This document shows, in pieces, positions 1-9,339 of a DNA stretch of 64,000 nt. Each line of letters opens with the position of its first letter. Within the stretch, counting starts at the first letter, position 1. Source of the DNA: Mycolicibacterium sp. CH28 (GTDB lineage: Bacteria > Actinomycetota > Actinomycetes > Mycobacteriales > Mycobacteriaceae); assembly GCF_004745805.1 (NCBI RefSeq), contig NZ_SRLQ01000001.1, forward strand, positions 310,001-374,000, given 5' to 3'. The notes under the pieces were generated by a model, which searched no databases, was not told the DNA's origin, and saw only the letters and a program-made list of their open reading frames with translations. A program made the position numbers and the translations under genes.

Positions 1-225
1 GAGGCGATCCATCTGGGGGATTCGCTGATCGCCCTGGAATCGCTGTACCGGTACCTGCGCAAGTTTCACGCACTCGGCGACCGCCGATACGTGCTCCTGC
101 CGCTAGCACAGGTATTCCCGGTGCTATTCGTGCTGCTGTCGTTGGAGTTCCTGCCGCGCCGGCGCCAGCTGCCCACGGCCGGGAGGGACACCCAGACCGG
201 GGCTACGGCGTCGGGGTCACAGTGA
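1..225 (+). CDS. C-terminal end of a membrane protein (Rv1619-like), partial
   Basis: Frame 1 is open from the window edge to a TGA at 223-225 and gives the last 74 residues of a protein that starts outside the window. A hydrophobic stretch (roughly residues 34-50, YVLLPLAQVFPVLFVLLSL) is followed by a basic, polar tail, so the chain probably ends with a membrane segment and a cytoplasmic tail. In M. tuberculosis the gene converging on cydC is the conserved membrane protein Rv1619, and position and topology fit, so this is my best guess. The 3' end overlaps the convergent DUF4190 gene by 23 bases. Confidence 0.6.
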   Translation, partial: EAIHLGDSLIALESLYRYLRKFHALGDRRYVLLPLAQVFPVLFVLLSLEFLPRRRQLPTAGRDTQTGATASGSQ

Positions 226-736
226 CGCTGAACCGGTTCTCGACGGACTCCTTGAACTGGTCGGCACACTGCTGGATCGCGGCCTGGTTCTGGCCGGCCT
301 TCTGCAGGCAGTCGATGTAGTCACCCGCACCGACTTCCTTGAACACGCCGACCCAGATGGCGATGAAGGCGAGCCCGACGATCATCGCCACGAAGCCGAG
401 GATGACGCCGGCCAAGGCGACACCGCCGTTGTTGGCTTCGCCGCGCTTGGCGCGGCTGCGCCCGGCGAAGCCGATGATCACGGCCGCGATACCCAGAACG
501 ATGCCGCCGACCACCGAGAACGACGACAGCAGCGCGACGATGGCGATCACCAGGGCGGTGACGCCCAGACCGTTGCGCGGCGCGGCCGGCGGCGGCGGCG
601 CATAGCCGTAGCCCCCATACGGTTGCGGCGGGGGCGGCGGATAGCCGCCGGGATAACCGCCCGTCGGGTACGGATAGGGATATGGCGCTTGGGGCGGGGT
701 GGGCTGCTGAGGTGCCTGCTCTGGGGGCTCAGTCAT
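203..736 (-). CDS. DUF4190-type membrane protein with proline-rich N-terminus
   Basis: This is a 177-residue protein. The first 60 residues are Pro/Tyr/Gly-rich with PYPYP and GGYP repeats. Two hydrophobic segments follow (about 65-95 and 108-135), separated by a short basic loop (GRSRAKRGEANN), which is the DUF4190 arrangement. The C-terminal domain of about 40 residues holds two cysteines (DCLQKAGQ and QQCADQF) and may lie outside the membrane. The ATG at 736 is used because the longer open frame upstream lies inside cydC. It starts 10 bases after the cydC stop on the same strand, so it may be the last gene of the cyd operon. The function is unknown. Confidence 0.85.
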   Translation of the reverse strand: MTEPPEQAPQQPTPPQAPYPYPYPTGGYPGGYPPPPPQPYGGYGYAPPPPAAPRNGLGVTALVIAIVALLSSFSVVGGIVLGIAAVIIGFAGRSRAKRGEANNGGVALAGVILGFVAMIVGLAFIAIWVGVFKEVGAGDYIDCLQKAGQNQAAIQQCADQFKESVENRFSVTVTPTP

Positions 737-746
737 GAGCTGCACG

Positions 747-2399
747 TTACCCGGCGCTGTCGATCGATAGGCGCCGACAGGCGATGTCGTGACCGAGTTG
801 GTGGGTGGCGACCACGACGGTGCGCGCCGGGGACAGCAGCCCGCGCCGGTCGTCGAGCAGGGCGCGCAGCACCCGGTGCCCGTCGGCGGCGTCGAGGTGT
901 TCGGTCGGTTCGTCGAGCAGCACGATGGGCGCGGGGGAGAGCAACACCCGCGCCAGCAGCAGCCGCCGGCGCTGGCCCGCCGACACCGCGGTCGCACCGC
1001 CGCGCAGTACCGTGCTCAATCCGTCGGGAAGGCTCGCCAGCCACCCATCCAAGCCCACGACGCCAAGTACGTGGATGAGTTCCTCGTCGGAGCAGTCACC
1101 GCGCGCGACCAGAAGGTTGTCCCGGACAGTGGTGCTGAAAAGGTGCGCGTCCTCGGCGAAATAGCATACGGCGCTGCGCAATTGGGATTCACTCAATGAT
1201 CCGGTGGTGACTCCGTCGAGGCTGACCTCACCGCTGACCGGAGGGAGCAGGCCGGCCAGGGTCATCAGCAGCGCCGTCTTACCCGCCCCGCTCCTGCCGG
1301 TGATCGCCAGCCGGTCACCAGGTTCGAGGCTCACGGTGACCGGCCGGCCGCCCGCATTGCCCGGGTAACCGGCGCGCACCTGCTCGGTGCACAACCGCGG
1401 TGCGCTGGCTGGGGTGGCGATGGTGACCGCCGTCGACGGCGCGGCCTCGGCCGGCACGAGGTCTGCCAACCGGGCAGCTGCGATGCGGGACCTGGTCAGG
1501 GCGACCGCGGCTGCGGGCAGGGCGGCGGCGGCCTCGAAAGCCGAGAGTGGCAACAACATCAGCACCGCGAGGGTGGTGGGGGCGGTGTACGCGGAGATCC
1601 CGATCCCGACGATGACGGCGCCGATGACGCTGGCTCCGACGGTCAGGGTCGGCACTGCGGTGGCGACCGCAGCCGGGGCTGCCGCGCGGTCGATCGCTTG
1701 GCCCCAATCGCGTTGGCGCTGCTCCGCTTCGGCGATCAGGTCCGGCAGCCGTCCGGCGACCCGGAGTTCGGCGGCGTGTTCTAGTGCGGTGACGGCGGCA
1801 ATGTCCCGCTGTGATTGGTGTTGGCGGGCAACGGCTTCGGCACCGTGTACGGCCCGGGCGGCAAGCCACGGTGCGAGTCCGCCGGCAACCAGCAGGCACA
1901 CCGCCAATACCATCGCAGCGACGGGAGAGATCAGGGCGATGACGGCGGTGGCGGCGACACCGAGCACCCCGGCGACGCCGATGGGGACGAGCGCGCGGAC
2001 CAGGACGTCGGCGAGGGTGTCGACGTCGGAGCCGACCCGGGTGAGCAGGTCGCCGCTGTGCAAGCGCGCGGTGACGGCGGCGGGCCCGTGTGCCAGGCGG
2101 CGGTAGATCTCGCTGCGGGCGTTGGCCGCCGCACGCAGCGCGGTGTCGTGGGAGGCCAGCCGTTCGCAGTAGCCGAGCACACCGCGGGAGATACCGAAGG
2201 TCCGGACCGCGACGACAGCCACCGAGAGGTCCAGGACGGGCGGCATCTGCCAGGCGCGGGTGATCAACCAGGCCGACACCCCGGCCAGGGCCAGCGCGCT
2301 GCCCAACGACAGCGCGCCGAGCAGGATGGCAAGCAATAGCCGGGGGAGTCGGGGCCGCAGTAGGGGCAGTGCGGCCCGCAGCCCGTCAGACCCCGGCAT
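747..2399 (-). CDS. cydC: CydC, thiol/heme exporter subunit for cytochrome bd assembly
   Basis: This 550-residue protein is a half-size ABC exporter with a membrane domain (residues 15-310, about six segments) fused to a nucleotide-binding domain. The Walker A motif is GRSGAGKT (368-375), the signature is VSAGQ (472-476) and the Walker B ends in LLDEP with Asp496 and Glu497. In the family, CydC pairs with CydD and exports glutathione/cysteine, with heme as a regulator, which is needed to assemble cytochrome bd. The start overlaps the end of cydD by 14 bases, so the two subunits are likely translationally coupled. An ATG at 2399 fits the usual mycobacterial length. Confidence 0.93.
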   Translation of the reverse strand: MPGSDGLRAALPLLRPRLPRLLLAILLGALSLGSALALAGVSAWLITRAWQMPPVLDLSVAVVAVRTFGISRGVLGYCERLASHDTALRAAANARSEIYRRLAHGPAAVTARLHSGDLLTRVGSDVDTLADVLVRALVPIGVAGVLGVAATAVIALISPVAAMVLAVCLLVAGGLAPWLAARAVHGAEAVARQHQSQRDIAAVTALEHAAELRVAGRLPDLIAEAEQRQRDWGQAIDRAAAPAAVATAVPTLTVGASVIGAVIVGIGISAYTAPTTLAVLMLLPLSAFEAAAALPAAAVALTRSRIAAARLADLVPAEAAPSTAVTIATPASAPRLCTEQVRAGYPGNAGGRPVTVSLEPGDRLAITGRSGAGKTALLMTLAGLLPPVSGEVSLDGVTTGSLSESQLRSAVCYFAEDAHLFSTTVRDNLLVARGDCSDEELIHVLGVVGLDGWLASLPDGLSTVLRGGATAVSAGQRRRLLLARVLLSPAPIVLLDEPTEHLDAADGHRVLRALLDDRRGLLSPARTVVVATHQLGHDIACRRLSIDSAG

Positions 2400-3990
2400 G
2401 GTGTGCGGCCTCTACCTCGATGATGTGGTCGGCGATCTGCACCAGGCTGTCGCGATGGGCCACCACCACTACGGTGGCCCCCGCCGCGGCACGTTCGCGA
2501 ATGGCTTGCAGCACAGTTCGTTCCGTGGCTTCGTCGAGGTGTGAGGTCGGTTCGTCGAGCAGCAGCACCGGGGCCACGGAACCGAGGACCCGGGCCAGGC
2601 CGAGGCGCTGGCGCTGCCCCAGTGACAGGCCAGTCCCGCCGCGGCCCAGGACGGTGTGGATGCCGTCGGGCAGTCCGGCGATCACCTCGGTGAAACCGGC
2701 CGCCCGGCAGGCGCCGTCCCGGTCGGTCAGCGGGCCGAACAGCGCCAGGTTCTCGGCGACCGTGCCGGGGATGATCACCGGGCGCTGGGCCAGCCACGCC
2801 AGCTGCCGCCACCAGGCCGCCCGATCCAGGTCAGCGACGTCGACGCCGTCGACGGTGACATGGCCCTCGGTAGGGGCCACCAGACCGGCGATGGTCAGCA
2901 GCGTCGTGGTCTTGCCGGCACCGTTGGCTCCGGTGAGCACGGTGACCCGGCCGGGCAGCAGCTGTCCGGACAACCGGGCGGGTGACAGCCCGTCGCGGCC
3001 GGCGACCGAAAGTTCGTCGAGGTCGATACTCGCCCCGGCGGCGGTCACCGTCCGGGTGCCCGACGGCCGCGCCGGATACTGCTCGATCAACGAGAATGCC
3101 TTGTCGGAGGCAGCTTTTCCGTTCTGTGCGGCGTGGAACTCCACACCCACCCGGCGCAGCGGCCAGAACACGTCGGGCGCCAGCAGTAGCACGGTCAGGC
3201 CGGCGGCCAGCGTCATCTCCCCGAACACCAGCCGCAGGCCGATGCTGACGGCGACCAGCGCCACGCCGAGTGTCGCGATGAGTTCGAGCACCAGCGCCGA
3301 CAGGAAAGCGATGCGCAGGGTGGCCATTGCCGAACGCCGATGGGCGGCACTGAGTTTGGCTATCCGGTCGGCCGGTCCGTCGGCCCGGCCCAGCGCTCGC
3401 AGCGTGGGGATCCCTGCGATGAGATCCAGCAGGCGAGCCTGCAGCGTGGTCATCGCCTCCAGTGCGGCCGCCGAGCGGTCAGCGGTCGCCAGGCCGATCA
3501 GGACCATGAAGATCGGGATGAGCGGCAGCGCGACCATGACGATCAGCGCCGACTCGATGTCGTTGACGGCGATGACGATCACGGTGGCCGGGGTCAAGAT
3601 CGCCGCCAGGAACAGCGCCGGCAGGTAGGCGGTGAAGTAGGGGCGCAACCCGTCGAGCCCGGAGGTCACCACGGTCACTGCGTCGTCACGCCGGGTGGTG
3701 TTTTCACCAGGCGGCAGGGCGGTCACGGTGCGCAGCACCTGTCCGCTCAGATCGGCGATCACCGCGCTGGCCCCGCGTTGACCCAGTCGGCCCTGCTGCC
3801 ACTGGGTCAGCGCCCGAAGGATCCACAGCGCCGCCAGGATCACCAGCTCGGTGCGCCAGTGGCCGATGCTGCGGGTGGCCGGGTCGGTGATGACCCCGGC
3901 GACCAGGTGGCCCAGGACGACAGCGCCGGCGACGGCGCAGCCGGCGATGAGCGTGCCGCAGGCGACCGTGGCGCTCAGATAGCGGCGCAC
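2386..3990 (-). CDS. cydD: CydD, ABC exporter subunit for cytochrome bd assembly
   Basis: This is the partner of CydC: an N-terminal six-segment membrane domain and a C-terminal ATPase domain with Walker A GANGAGKT, signature LSLGQRQRLGLARVL and Walker B VLLLDEPTSHLDE. The open frame runs far upstream into cydB, where it is only a shadow. The first standard start after the cydB stop is a GTG at 3990 (534 residues). A CTG at 4056, overlapping the cydB TGA, would add 22 residues of plausible sequence and give tight coupling to cydB, so the N-terminus is uncertain. The gene sits between cydB and cydC in the usual mycobacterial order A-B-D-C. Confidence 0.9.
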   Translation of the reverse strand: MRRYLSATVACGTLIAGCAVAGAVVLGHLVAGVITDPATRSIGHWRTELVILAALWILRALTQWQQGRLGQRGASAVIADLSGQVLRTVTALPPGENTTRRDDAVTVVTSGLDGLRPYFTAYLPALFLAAILTPATVIVIAVNDIESALIVMVALPLIPIFMVLIGLATADRSAAALEAMTTLQARLLDLIAGIPTLRALGRADGPADRIAKLSAAHRRSAMATLRIAFLSALVLELIATLGVALVAVSIGLRLVFGEMTLAAGLTVLLLAPDVFWPLRRVGVEFHAAQNGKAASDKAFSLIEQYPARPSGTRTVTAAGASIDLDELSVAGRDGLSPARLSGQLLPGRVTVLTGANGAGKTTTLLTIAGLVAPTEGHVTVDGVDVADLDRAAWWRQLAWLAQRPVIIPGTVAENLALFGPLTDRDGACRAAGFTEVIAGLPDGIHTVLGRGGTGLSLGQRQRLGLARVLGSVAPVLLLDEPTSHLDEATERTVLQAIRERAAAGATVVVVAHRDSLVQIADHIIEVEAAHHAGV

Positions 3991-4052
3991 CGCGGCGGAC
4001 GCACGCCACAGCCGCGGGTCCAGTGGTCCCGACCGGCGTGCGTCCCCCGTGC

Positions 4053-5096
4053 TCAGGGCACGCGCCTCAGTGGCAGACCGATGGACGGCGGGATCGACTC
4101 GGCGAAGATCCGCTTGCGGAACACCCAGTACGTCCAGCCCTGGTAGACCAGGACGAGCGGGGTGAATATCACGGCGGCCCAGGTCATCACCTTGAGCGTA
4201 TACGGGCTGGAGGATCCGTTGTAGATCGTCAGATCGTAGGCCCGGTCGATGGTGGAGGGCACCAGGTTGGGGTAGAGCGAACCGAACAGCAGAATCACCA
4301 CCGCGGCGATGACGACCGTCGTCGACAGGAACGCCCAGCCTTCTCGGGTACCACCAGCGGCGGCGACCGCGGCCAACTGAGCGATCACAGCGACGGCCAG
4401 CACCGCCCACGTCCACGAGGTTCCGTGCGCGAACTGGGTCCACAGGCCGAACCCGGCCACCAGGACCGTGGCGGGAATGCTCAGGAGACGGGCCAGCCGG
4501 ACCGCATCGGTGTGCACGTCGCCGCCGGTCTTCAACGCCAGGAACACCGCGCCGTGGAAGGCGAACAGGGCACAGGTGGCCAGCCCGCCGAGCAGCGTGT
4601 AGGGGTTGAGCACATCGGTGACCGAGAGCCCGACGACGTTCTTGTCCGGGCCCACCGGCAGTCCGTTGACCAGGATGGCGAACGCCACACCCCACAGGAT
4701 CGCCGGCAGCCATGAGCCGATCGCGATCCCGATGTCACACCAGTTACGCCATTTCGGGTCGTCGATCTTGCCCCGCCATTCGATCGCGACGATCCGCCCG
4801 ATCATCGCCAGCAGGATGACCAGCAGCGGTAGGTACAGCGTCGAGAACACGGTGGCATACCAGTGTGGGAAGGCCGCGAACATGGCGCCGCCCGCGGTGA
4901 TCAGCCACACCTCGTTACCGTCCCAGACCGGTCCGATGGTGTTGAGCGCGGCCCGGCGGTGAGTTTCGGCGTCGCCCTTGCTCATCCGGCCCAGCCAGTG
5001 CATCAGCATTCCGACGCCGAAGTCGAACCCTTCCAGGATGAAGAAGCCGAGGAACAGCACCCCCACGATGATGAACCAGATCTGTTGTAGTCCCAT
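4053..5096 (-). CDS. cydB: Cytochrome bd ubiquinol/menaquinol oxidase subunit II
   Basis: This 347-residue polytopic protein opens with the CydB N-terminus GLQQIWFIIVGVLFLGFF and the conserved EGFDFGVG. It is the second structural subunit of cytochrome bd, the terminal oxidase with high oxygen affinity that reduces O2 with quinol electrons without pumping protons. An in-frame GTG lies two codons upstream at 5102, but it overlaps the AGGAG ribosome site, which is correctly spaced for the ATG at 5096. The gene lies 15 bases after cydA. It ends at 4053, where the reading frame of cydD is already open. Confidence 0.95.
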   Translation of the reverse strand: MGLQQIWFIIVGVLFLGFFILEGFDFGVGMLMHWLGRMSKGDAETHRRAALNTIGPVWDGNEVWLITAGGAMFAAFPHWYATVFSTLYLPLLVILLAMIGRIVAIEWRGKIDDPKWRNWCDIGIAIGSWLPAILWGVAFAILVNGLPVGPDKNVVGLSVTDVLNPYTLLGGLATCALFAFHGAVFLALKTGGDVHTDAVRLARLLSIPATVLVAGFGLWTQFAHGTSWTWAVLAVAVIAQLAAVAAAGGTREGWAFLSTTVVIAAVVILLFGSLYPNLVPSTIDRAYDLTIYNGSSSPYTLKVMTWAAVIFTPLVLVYQGWTYWVFRKRIFAESIPPSIGLPLRRVP

Positions 5097-5111
5097 GATC
5101 ACTCCTGGCGC

Positions 5112-6560
5112 TCAGTAGGCGAAGGACAGGGGCGCGACGTCGTCGTCGCGCGGCGGGGTGGGCGGCGCCGGTTCGGAGTCGTGCTCCTGCGGTCCGGCGA
5201 CCACGTAGCGGCGAATCAGGTAGAACCAGACCACCGCGAGCACTGCGTAGAGCAACGTGAACGAGATCAGCGAGACCCACACCAGGCCGGGGCCGTGCAG
5301 CGAGACTCCCTGGCGCACCGTGAGCCTGACCAACGGGTCGCCGTCGGGGTTGGGGGCGACCACCCAGGGCTGGCGGCCCATCTCGGTGAACACCCATCCG
5401 GCCATGGAGGCCAGGAACGGCGTGGGAATGGTCCACAGCGCAAACCGGGCAAACCAGCGGCTCTCGGGGACCCGGCGACCGCGGGTCAGCCACAGCGTGG
5501 TGAGCGCGAACAGTAACGGAATCGCCAGGAGTCCGATCATTGCGCGGAACGACCAGTAGGTGACGAACAGGTTCGGCACGTACCACTCCGGGCCGAACTT
5601 CTGTTCGTATTGCTGCTGAAGGTCTTTGGCGCCTTGGAGCGTGACCCCGCTGAACTTGCCCTCGGCCAGGAAGGGCAGCACGTAGGGAACCTCGATGACG
5701 CGGGTGATGCTGTCGCAGTTGTTGTGCGTGCCGACCGTCAGCACGGAGAACTTGGGATCGGTTTCGGTGTGACACAGCGATTCGGCCGCGGCCATTTTCA
5801 TTGGCTGCTGATGGAACATCAGCTTGCCCTGGACGTCGCCGGTGAAGAACAGCGCGACGCAGGAGGCCAGGGCCACCACTGAGCCGAGGATCGCGCCGGG
5901 GCGGTACAGGGCCGACGCGTCGGGGGTTCCCTTGGCCCGCACGATCCACCACGCGCAGACCGCCGCCACGAACGTCGACGCGGTGAGGAAGGACGCCGCC
6001 ACCGCGTGCCAGAAGGCAGCAACCCCAGTGTTATTGGTGAACAGCTCGGTGATGCTCTGCAGTTCAGCGCGGCCGGTCGCCGGGTTGAACCGGGTGCCGA
6101 CCGGGTGCTGCATGAACGAATTCGCGGTGATGATGAAGAACGCCGAGAGGTTGACCGCCAACGCCACCAGCCAGATCGAGGTCAGATGCAGCCATTTCGG
6201 CAGCCGGGTCCAGCCGAAGATCCACAGCCCGATGAAGGTGGACTCCAGGAAGAAGGCGACCAGACCCTCCAGTGCCAATGGGGCGCCGAAGACGTCGCCG
6301 ACGAACCGTGAGTACTCACTCCAGTTCATCCCGAACTGGAATTCCTGCACGATGCCGGTCGCGACGCCGATGGCGAAGTTGATCAGGAACACCTTCCCGA
6401 AGAACTTTGTCATCCGGTACCAGGCCGGGTTGTCCGTCACCACCCAGATCATCTGCATGACGGCGATCAGCGGGGCCAACCCGATCGTCAGCGGAACGAA
6501 AATGAAGTGGTAGAGGGTCGTGATGCCGAATTGCCATCGGGACACGTCAAGAGCATTCAT
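5112..6560 (-). CDS. cydA: Cytochrome bd ubiquinol/menaquinol oxidase subunit I
   Basis: This 482-residue subunit binds the three hemes of cytochrome bd. Visible landmarks are the N-terminal RWQFGITTLYHFIFVPLTIG with the heme-ligand His18, the segment AFWHAVAASF with the second histidine ligand, and TEMGRQPWVV with the methionine that ligates heme b558. The loop between is short compared with E. coli CydA, matching the short Q-loop type. The ATG at 6560 gives the family N-terminus MNALDVSRW; a TTG five codons upstream is less likely. It is the first gene of a leftward cyd operon. A CRP-like site and a hairpin lie upstream (listed separately), which fits hypoxia- and cAMP-linked control known for mycobacterial cydAB. 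Confidence 0.95.
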   Translation of the reverse strand: MNALDVSRWQFGITTLYHFIFVPLTIGLAPLIAVMQMIWVVTDNPAWYRMTKFFGKVFLINFAIGVATGIVQEFQFGMNWSEYSRFVGDVFGAPLALEGLVAFFLESTFIGLWIFGWTRLPKWLHLTSIWLVALAVNLSAFFIITANSFMQHPVGTRFNPATGRAELQSITELFTNNTGVAAFWHAVAASFLTASTFVAAVCAWWIVRAKGTPDASALYRPGAILGSVVALASCVALFFTGDVQGKLMFHQQPMKMAAAESLCHTETDPKFSVLTVGTHNNCDSITRVIEVPYVLPFLAEGKFSGVTLQGAKDLQQQYEQKFGPEWYVPNLFVTYWSFRAMIGLLAIPLLFALTTLWLTRGRRVPESRWFARFALWTIPTPFLASMAGWVFTEMGRQPWVVAPNPDGDPLVRLTVRQGVSLHGPGLVWVSLISFTLLYAVLAVVWFYLIRRYVVAGPQEHDSEPAPPTPPRDDDVAPLSFAY

Positions 6561-6584
6561 ACCCGCACACCCCAAAAAGACGGA

Positions 6585-6632
6585 AGGCGTGGATCGCCTT
6601 TCTACGACAGAGTGTAGTAGCGATCCACGCCT
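6585..6632. promoter_or_regulatory. Hairpin with 12-bp perfect arms in the cydA upstream region
   Basis: AGGCGTGGATCG at 6585-6596 is the exact reverse complement of 6621-6632; the 24-base loop holds a further small CTAC/GTAG pairing. On the minus strand the structure lies after the DUF308 gene and 25 bases before the cydA ATG, and TCTTTTT follows it. It could be a terminator for the DUF308 transcript, an attenuator in the cydA leader, or a repressor site. Confidence 0.6.
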
Positions 6633-6656
6633 ATTCCGCTAGGGGCTTTCGACCTA

Positions 6657-6673
6657 TGTGACCAGAGTCAACA
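6657..6673. promoter_or_regulatory. CRP-like binding site upstream of cydA
   Basis: TGTGACCAGAGTCAACA has one perfect TGTGA half-site and a partial second half at the expected distance (consensus TGTGA-N6-TCACA). Crp regulation of cydAB is established in M. smegmatis. The site lies about 97 bases before the cydA ATG, upstream of the hairpin. The second half-site is weak, so this is only a candidate. Confidence 0.4.
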
Positions 6674-6676
6674 GGA

Positions 6677-7252
6677 CTAAACAGCCCCGATTCGCTCGGC
6701 GAGGTTCTTGGACGCCTTGCGGATTCCGAACGACGACACGATCTCGAAGACGCCGATGATGACAAGCCAGATGCCGACCACGATGGTCAGGGTCGCCAGC
6801 GACGGGAACGGCGAAGCCAGCACGACGATGCCCGCGATCAGGCTGATGACACCGACGAAGATCTCCCAGCCGCGGCCCGGGGTCTCCGGGTCGCTGATCG
6901 CCGAGACGGCAGTGGCCACGCCACGGAAGATGAAGCCGATGCCGATCCAGATGGCCAGCAACAGGATCGAATTCTCGATGCTGCGGAAGCACAGCACCGC
7001 CAGGATGAGCGAGGCGGCACCGCTGATGAACAGCAGAACCCGGCCGCCGGCCGAGACGTGCAAGGTGAACGCATGGAACACCTGTGAGATGCCGGTAACC
7101 AAGAGGTACGCGCCGAAGAAGATCGCGGCCACAAGGATCGAGATGCCCGGCCAGACGAGTACCAGGATGCCGAGGGCGAGCGACAGGATTCCCGACAGCA
7201 GTACCGACTTCCACAAGTGCGGCAACAGCGGTGGAGCAGAGGTAGTAGTCAT
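6677..7252 (-). CDS. HdeD/DUF308 family membrane protein
   Basis: This 191-residue protein is almost entirely hydrophobic, with about six membrane segments arranged as the repeated two-helix units of the HdeD/DUF308 family (for example LALGILVLVWPGISILVAA and LIAGIVVLASPFPSLATL). HdeD in enteric bacteria is linked to acid resistance; the role of the mycobacterial members is not established. The ATG at 7252 (MTTTSAPPLLPHLWK) is preferred over an upstream start that would add a polar, non-family extension. In M. tuberculosis a membrane protein (Rv1624c) lies at this place between cydA and the cyclase Rv1625c, so the neighbourhood looks ancestral. Confidence 0.88.
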   Translation of the reverse strand: MTTTSAPPLLPHLWKSVLLSGILSLALGILVLVWPGISILVAAIFFGAYLLVTGISQVFHAFTLHVSAGGRVLLFISGAASLILAVLCFRSIENSILLLAIWIGIGFIFRGVATAVSAISDPETPGRGWEIFVGVISLIAGIVVLASPFPSLATLTIVVGIWLVIIGVFEIVSSFGIRKASKNLAERIGAV

Positions 7253-7474
7253 GGCGGAAAGTGTTTCATAGCGTGTCCGGCCGACACAGTATTTGGGCAC
7301 TTCAACTCGGGTATTGGGGTCTTAGGTCCCGGTCGCGAGATACCGCGAATGGGATGTGAGATTCCAGCCGTGTGGTTAATGTCTCGTTACCGGCAGTGCG
7401 AGCTGGGTCCATGGTCGTTAACGTCCTCCGCTGGAGGGTGCAAGGCGGCCCGAAGCAGAAAGAAAGAGGCAACA

Positions 7475-8401
7475 GTGCTTACTGGATGTCAAGACCGTCG
7501 TGGGGTGCAGCTCTGGTGGCGTGCCGCCGGCGTTATCGCGGTCGCGGGTGCGTTGGCGCTGTCGGGCTGCAGCAGCAAGAGCGAGACGAGCTCGGGGCCC
7601 TCGACTTCGACCACCGCGGCCAAGGCCGACAAGGTCGACGAGATCGCCGCAACCGTGCCCGACGACATCAAGAAGTCGGGCAAGCTGATCGTCGGGGTGA
7701 ACATCCCCTACGCGCCCAACGAGTTCAAGGACACCAGCGGCAAGATCGTCGGCTTCGACGTGGACCTGATGAATGCCATCGCCTCCACCCTCGGGCTGAC
7801 CGCCGAGTACCGCGAGTCCGACTTCGCCAAGATCATCCCGTCCATCCAGGGCGGCACGTACAACGTCGGCATGTCGTCGTTCACCGACACCAAGGAGCGT
7901 CAGGCCTCGGTCGATTTCGTCGACTACTTCAACGCCGGCATCTTGTGGGCGCAGCGCCCGGGGTCGCCGATCGACCCGACCAACGCGTGCGGCAAGAAGG
8001 TGGCCGTGCAGGCCACCACCACCGAGGAGACCGACGAGCTGCCGGCCAAGAGCAAGGCCTGCACCGACGCCGGCAAGCCCGCGATCGAGATCCTGAAGTT
8101 CGACGGCCAGGACGCAGCCACCAACGCCGTGGTGCTCGGGCAGGCCGACGCGATGTCGGCGGACTCGCCGGTGACCGCCTACGCCATCAAACAAAGCAAC
8201 GGCAAGCTGGAGGCCGCGGGCGAGATCTTCGACTCGGCACCGTACGGCTGGCCGGTGGCCAAGGGCTCGCCGCTGGCGCAGTCGTTGCAGAAGGCGCTGC
8301 AGCACCTCATCGACACCGGTGATTACAAGACCATCGCCGGCAACTGGGGTGTCGAGGCGGGCATGATCGCCAAGCCGACTATCAACGGAGCGACCAGCTA
8401 A
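7475..8401 (+). CDS. Polar amino-acid ABC transporter, substrate-binding lipoprotein
   Basis: This is a 308-residue secreted receptor. A basic and hydrophobic signal peptide ends in the lipobox LSGC (Cys32), followed by a Ser/Thr-rich linker and a solute-binding domain of the glutamate/glutamine (family 3) type: KLIVGVNIPYAPNEF, GFDVDLMNAIASTLGL, then WPVAKGSPL near the end. It should capture an amino acid outside the membrane and pass it to the permease that follows 5 bases downstream. The GTG at 7475 follows AGAAAGAGG and puts the lipobox at a normal distance; the longer open frame upstream covers the intergenic region. The ligand cannot be told from the sequence. Confidence 0.93.
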   Translation: MLTGCQDRRGVQLWWRAAGVIAVAGALALSGCSSKSETSSGPSTSTTAAKADKVDEIAATVPDDIKKSGKLIVGVNIPYAPNEFKDTSGKIVGFDVDLMNAIASTLGLTAEYRESDFAKIIPSIQGGTYNVGMSSFTDTKERQASVDFVDYFNAGILWAQRPGSPIDPTNACGKKVAVQATTTEETDELPAKSKACTDAGKPAIEILKFDGQDAATNAVVLGQADAMSADSPVTAYAIKQSNGKLEAAGEIFDSAPYGWPVAKGSPLAQSLQKALQHLIDTGDYKTIAGNWGVEAGMIAKPTINGATS

Positions 8402-8406
8402 TCACT

Positions 8407-9339
8407 ATGACTGTTGACGACTCGGCCCCATCCACTGCTCCTGCACCCATCGACGCGGTCCCGCTGCGTCACCCCTGGCGGTGGGTGGGGGCGATCGTCA
8501 TCATCGTCCTGGTCGGGCTGTTCCTCTACGGGGCAGCCACCAATCCGGCCTACGGCTGGTCGACCTACGGCGAATACCTGTTCAACGACCGCATCATGCT
8601 GGGCGTATTCAACACGCTGCAGTTGACCATCTACGCGATGCTGCTCGGCGTCGTTCTCGGCGTGATCCTGTCGGTGATGCGGCTGTCGCCGAACCCGGTG
8701 TTCGCCTGGGTCGCCTGGGCGTTCCTGTGGATCTTCCGCGGCACACCGGTGTACGTCCAGCTGGTGTTCTGGGGGCTGATCCCGACGATCTACCAGAACA
8801 TCCAGCTCGGTATACCGTTCGGGCCGTCGTTCTTTCACCTCAATCTGCAGAGTCTGTCGATCCCGTTCCTGCTGGCTGTCATCGGACTCGGGCTCAACGA
8901 AGCCGCCTACATGGCCGAGATCATCCGGGCGGGAATCACGTCGGTTCCCGAAGGCCAGTCGGAGGCGTCGACCGCACTCGGCATGTCCTGGGGAATGACG
9001 ATGCGGCGCACCGTGCTTCCGCAGGCGATGCGGGTGATCATTCCGCCCACCGGTAACGAGCTCATCAGCATGCTGAAGACCACGTCGCTGGTGACCGCGG
9101 TGCCGTACTCCTACGACCTGTACAGCATCGCTTCGCGGGAGATCGCCGCCCGGACCTTCGAGCCGGTCCCGCTGCTGCTGGTCGCGGCGACCTGGTATCT
9201 GGTCGTCACCAGCGTGCTGATGGTCGGCCAGTACTACCTCGAAAAGTACTTCTCACGCGGCATTTCCAGGAAGCTGACGTCCAAGCAGCTGGAGGCGCTG
9301 GCCAAGGCGCAAACCGGTACGGAGGCGGGACACGTATGA
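8407..9339 (+). CDS. Polar amino-acid ABC transporter, permease
   Basis: This 310-residue permease is of the HisM/GlnP type. It has a polar N-terminus, a first membrane helix at about 27-47, the family motif [20 protein letters not shown], the conserved [10 protein letters not shown], and an EAA loop ([20 protein letters not shown], then [12 protein letters not shown]) that docks on the ATPase. Unlike systems with two permeases, only one is encoded here, so it probably works as a homodimer. Its stop overlaps the start of the ATPase gene (ATGA), so the three genes 7475-10103 form one operon. Confidence 0.94.
   Translation: MTVDDSAPSTAPAPIDAVPLRHPWRWVGAIVIIVLVGLFLYGAATNPAYGWSTYGEYLFNDRIMLGVFNTLQLTIYAMLLGVVLGVILSVMRLSPNPVFAWVAWAFLWIFRGTPVYVQLVFWGLIPTIYQNIQLGIPFGPSFFHLNLQSLSIPFLLAVIGLGLNEAAYMAEIIRAGITSVPEGQSEASTALGMSWGMTMRRTVLPQAMRVIIPPTGNELISMLKTTSLVTAVPYSYDLYSIASREIAARTFEPVPLLLVAATWYLVVTSVLMVGQYYLEKYFSRGISRKLTSKQLEALAKAQTGTEAGHV

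Noticed and set aside
3991..4713. Long N-terminal extension of cydD
   Set aside because: It lies inside cydB in another frame and shows no CydD family pattern; only the CTG at 4056 remains an option.
6585..6632. The hairpin as the CRP site of cydA
   Set aside because: Its sequence has no TGTGA/TCACA halves; the CRP-like site is separate at 6657.
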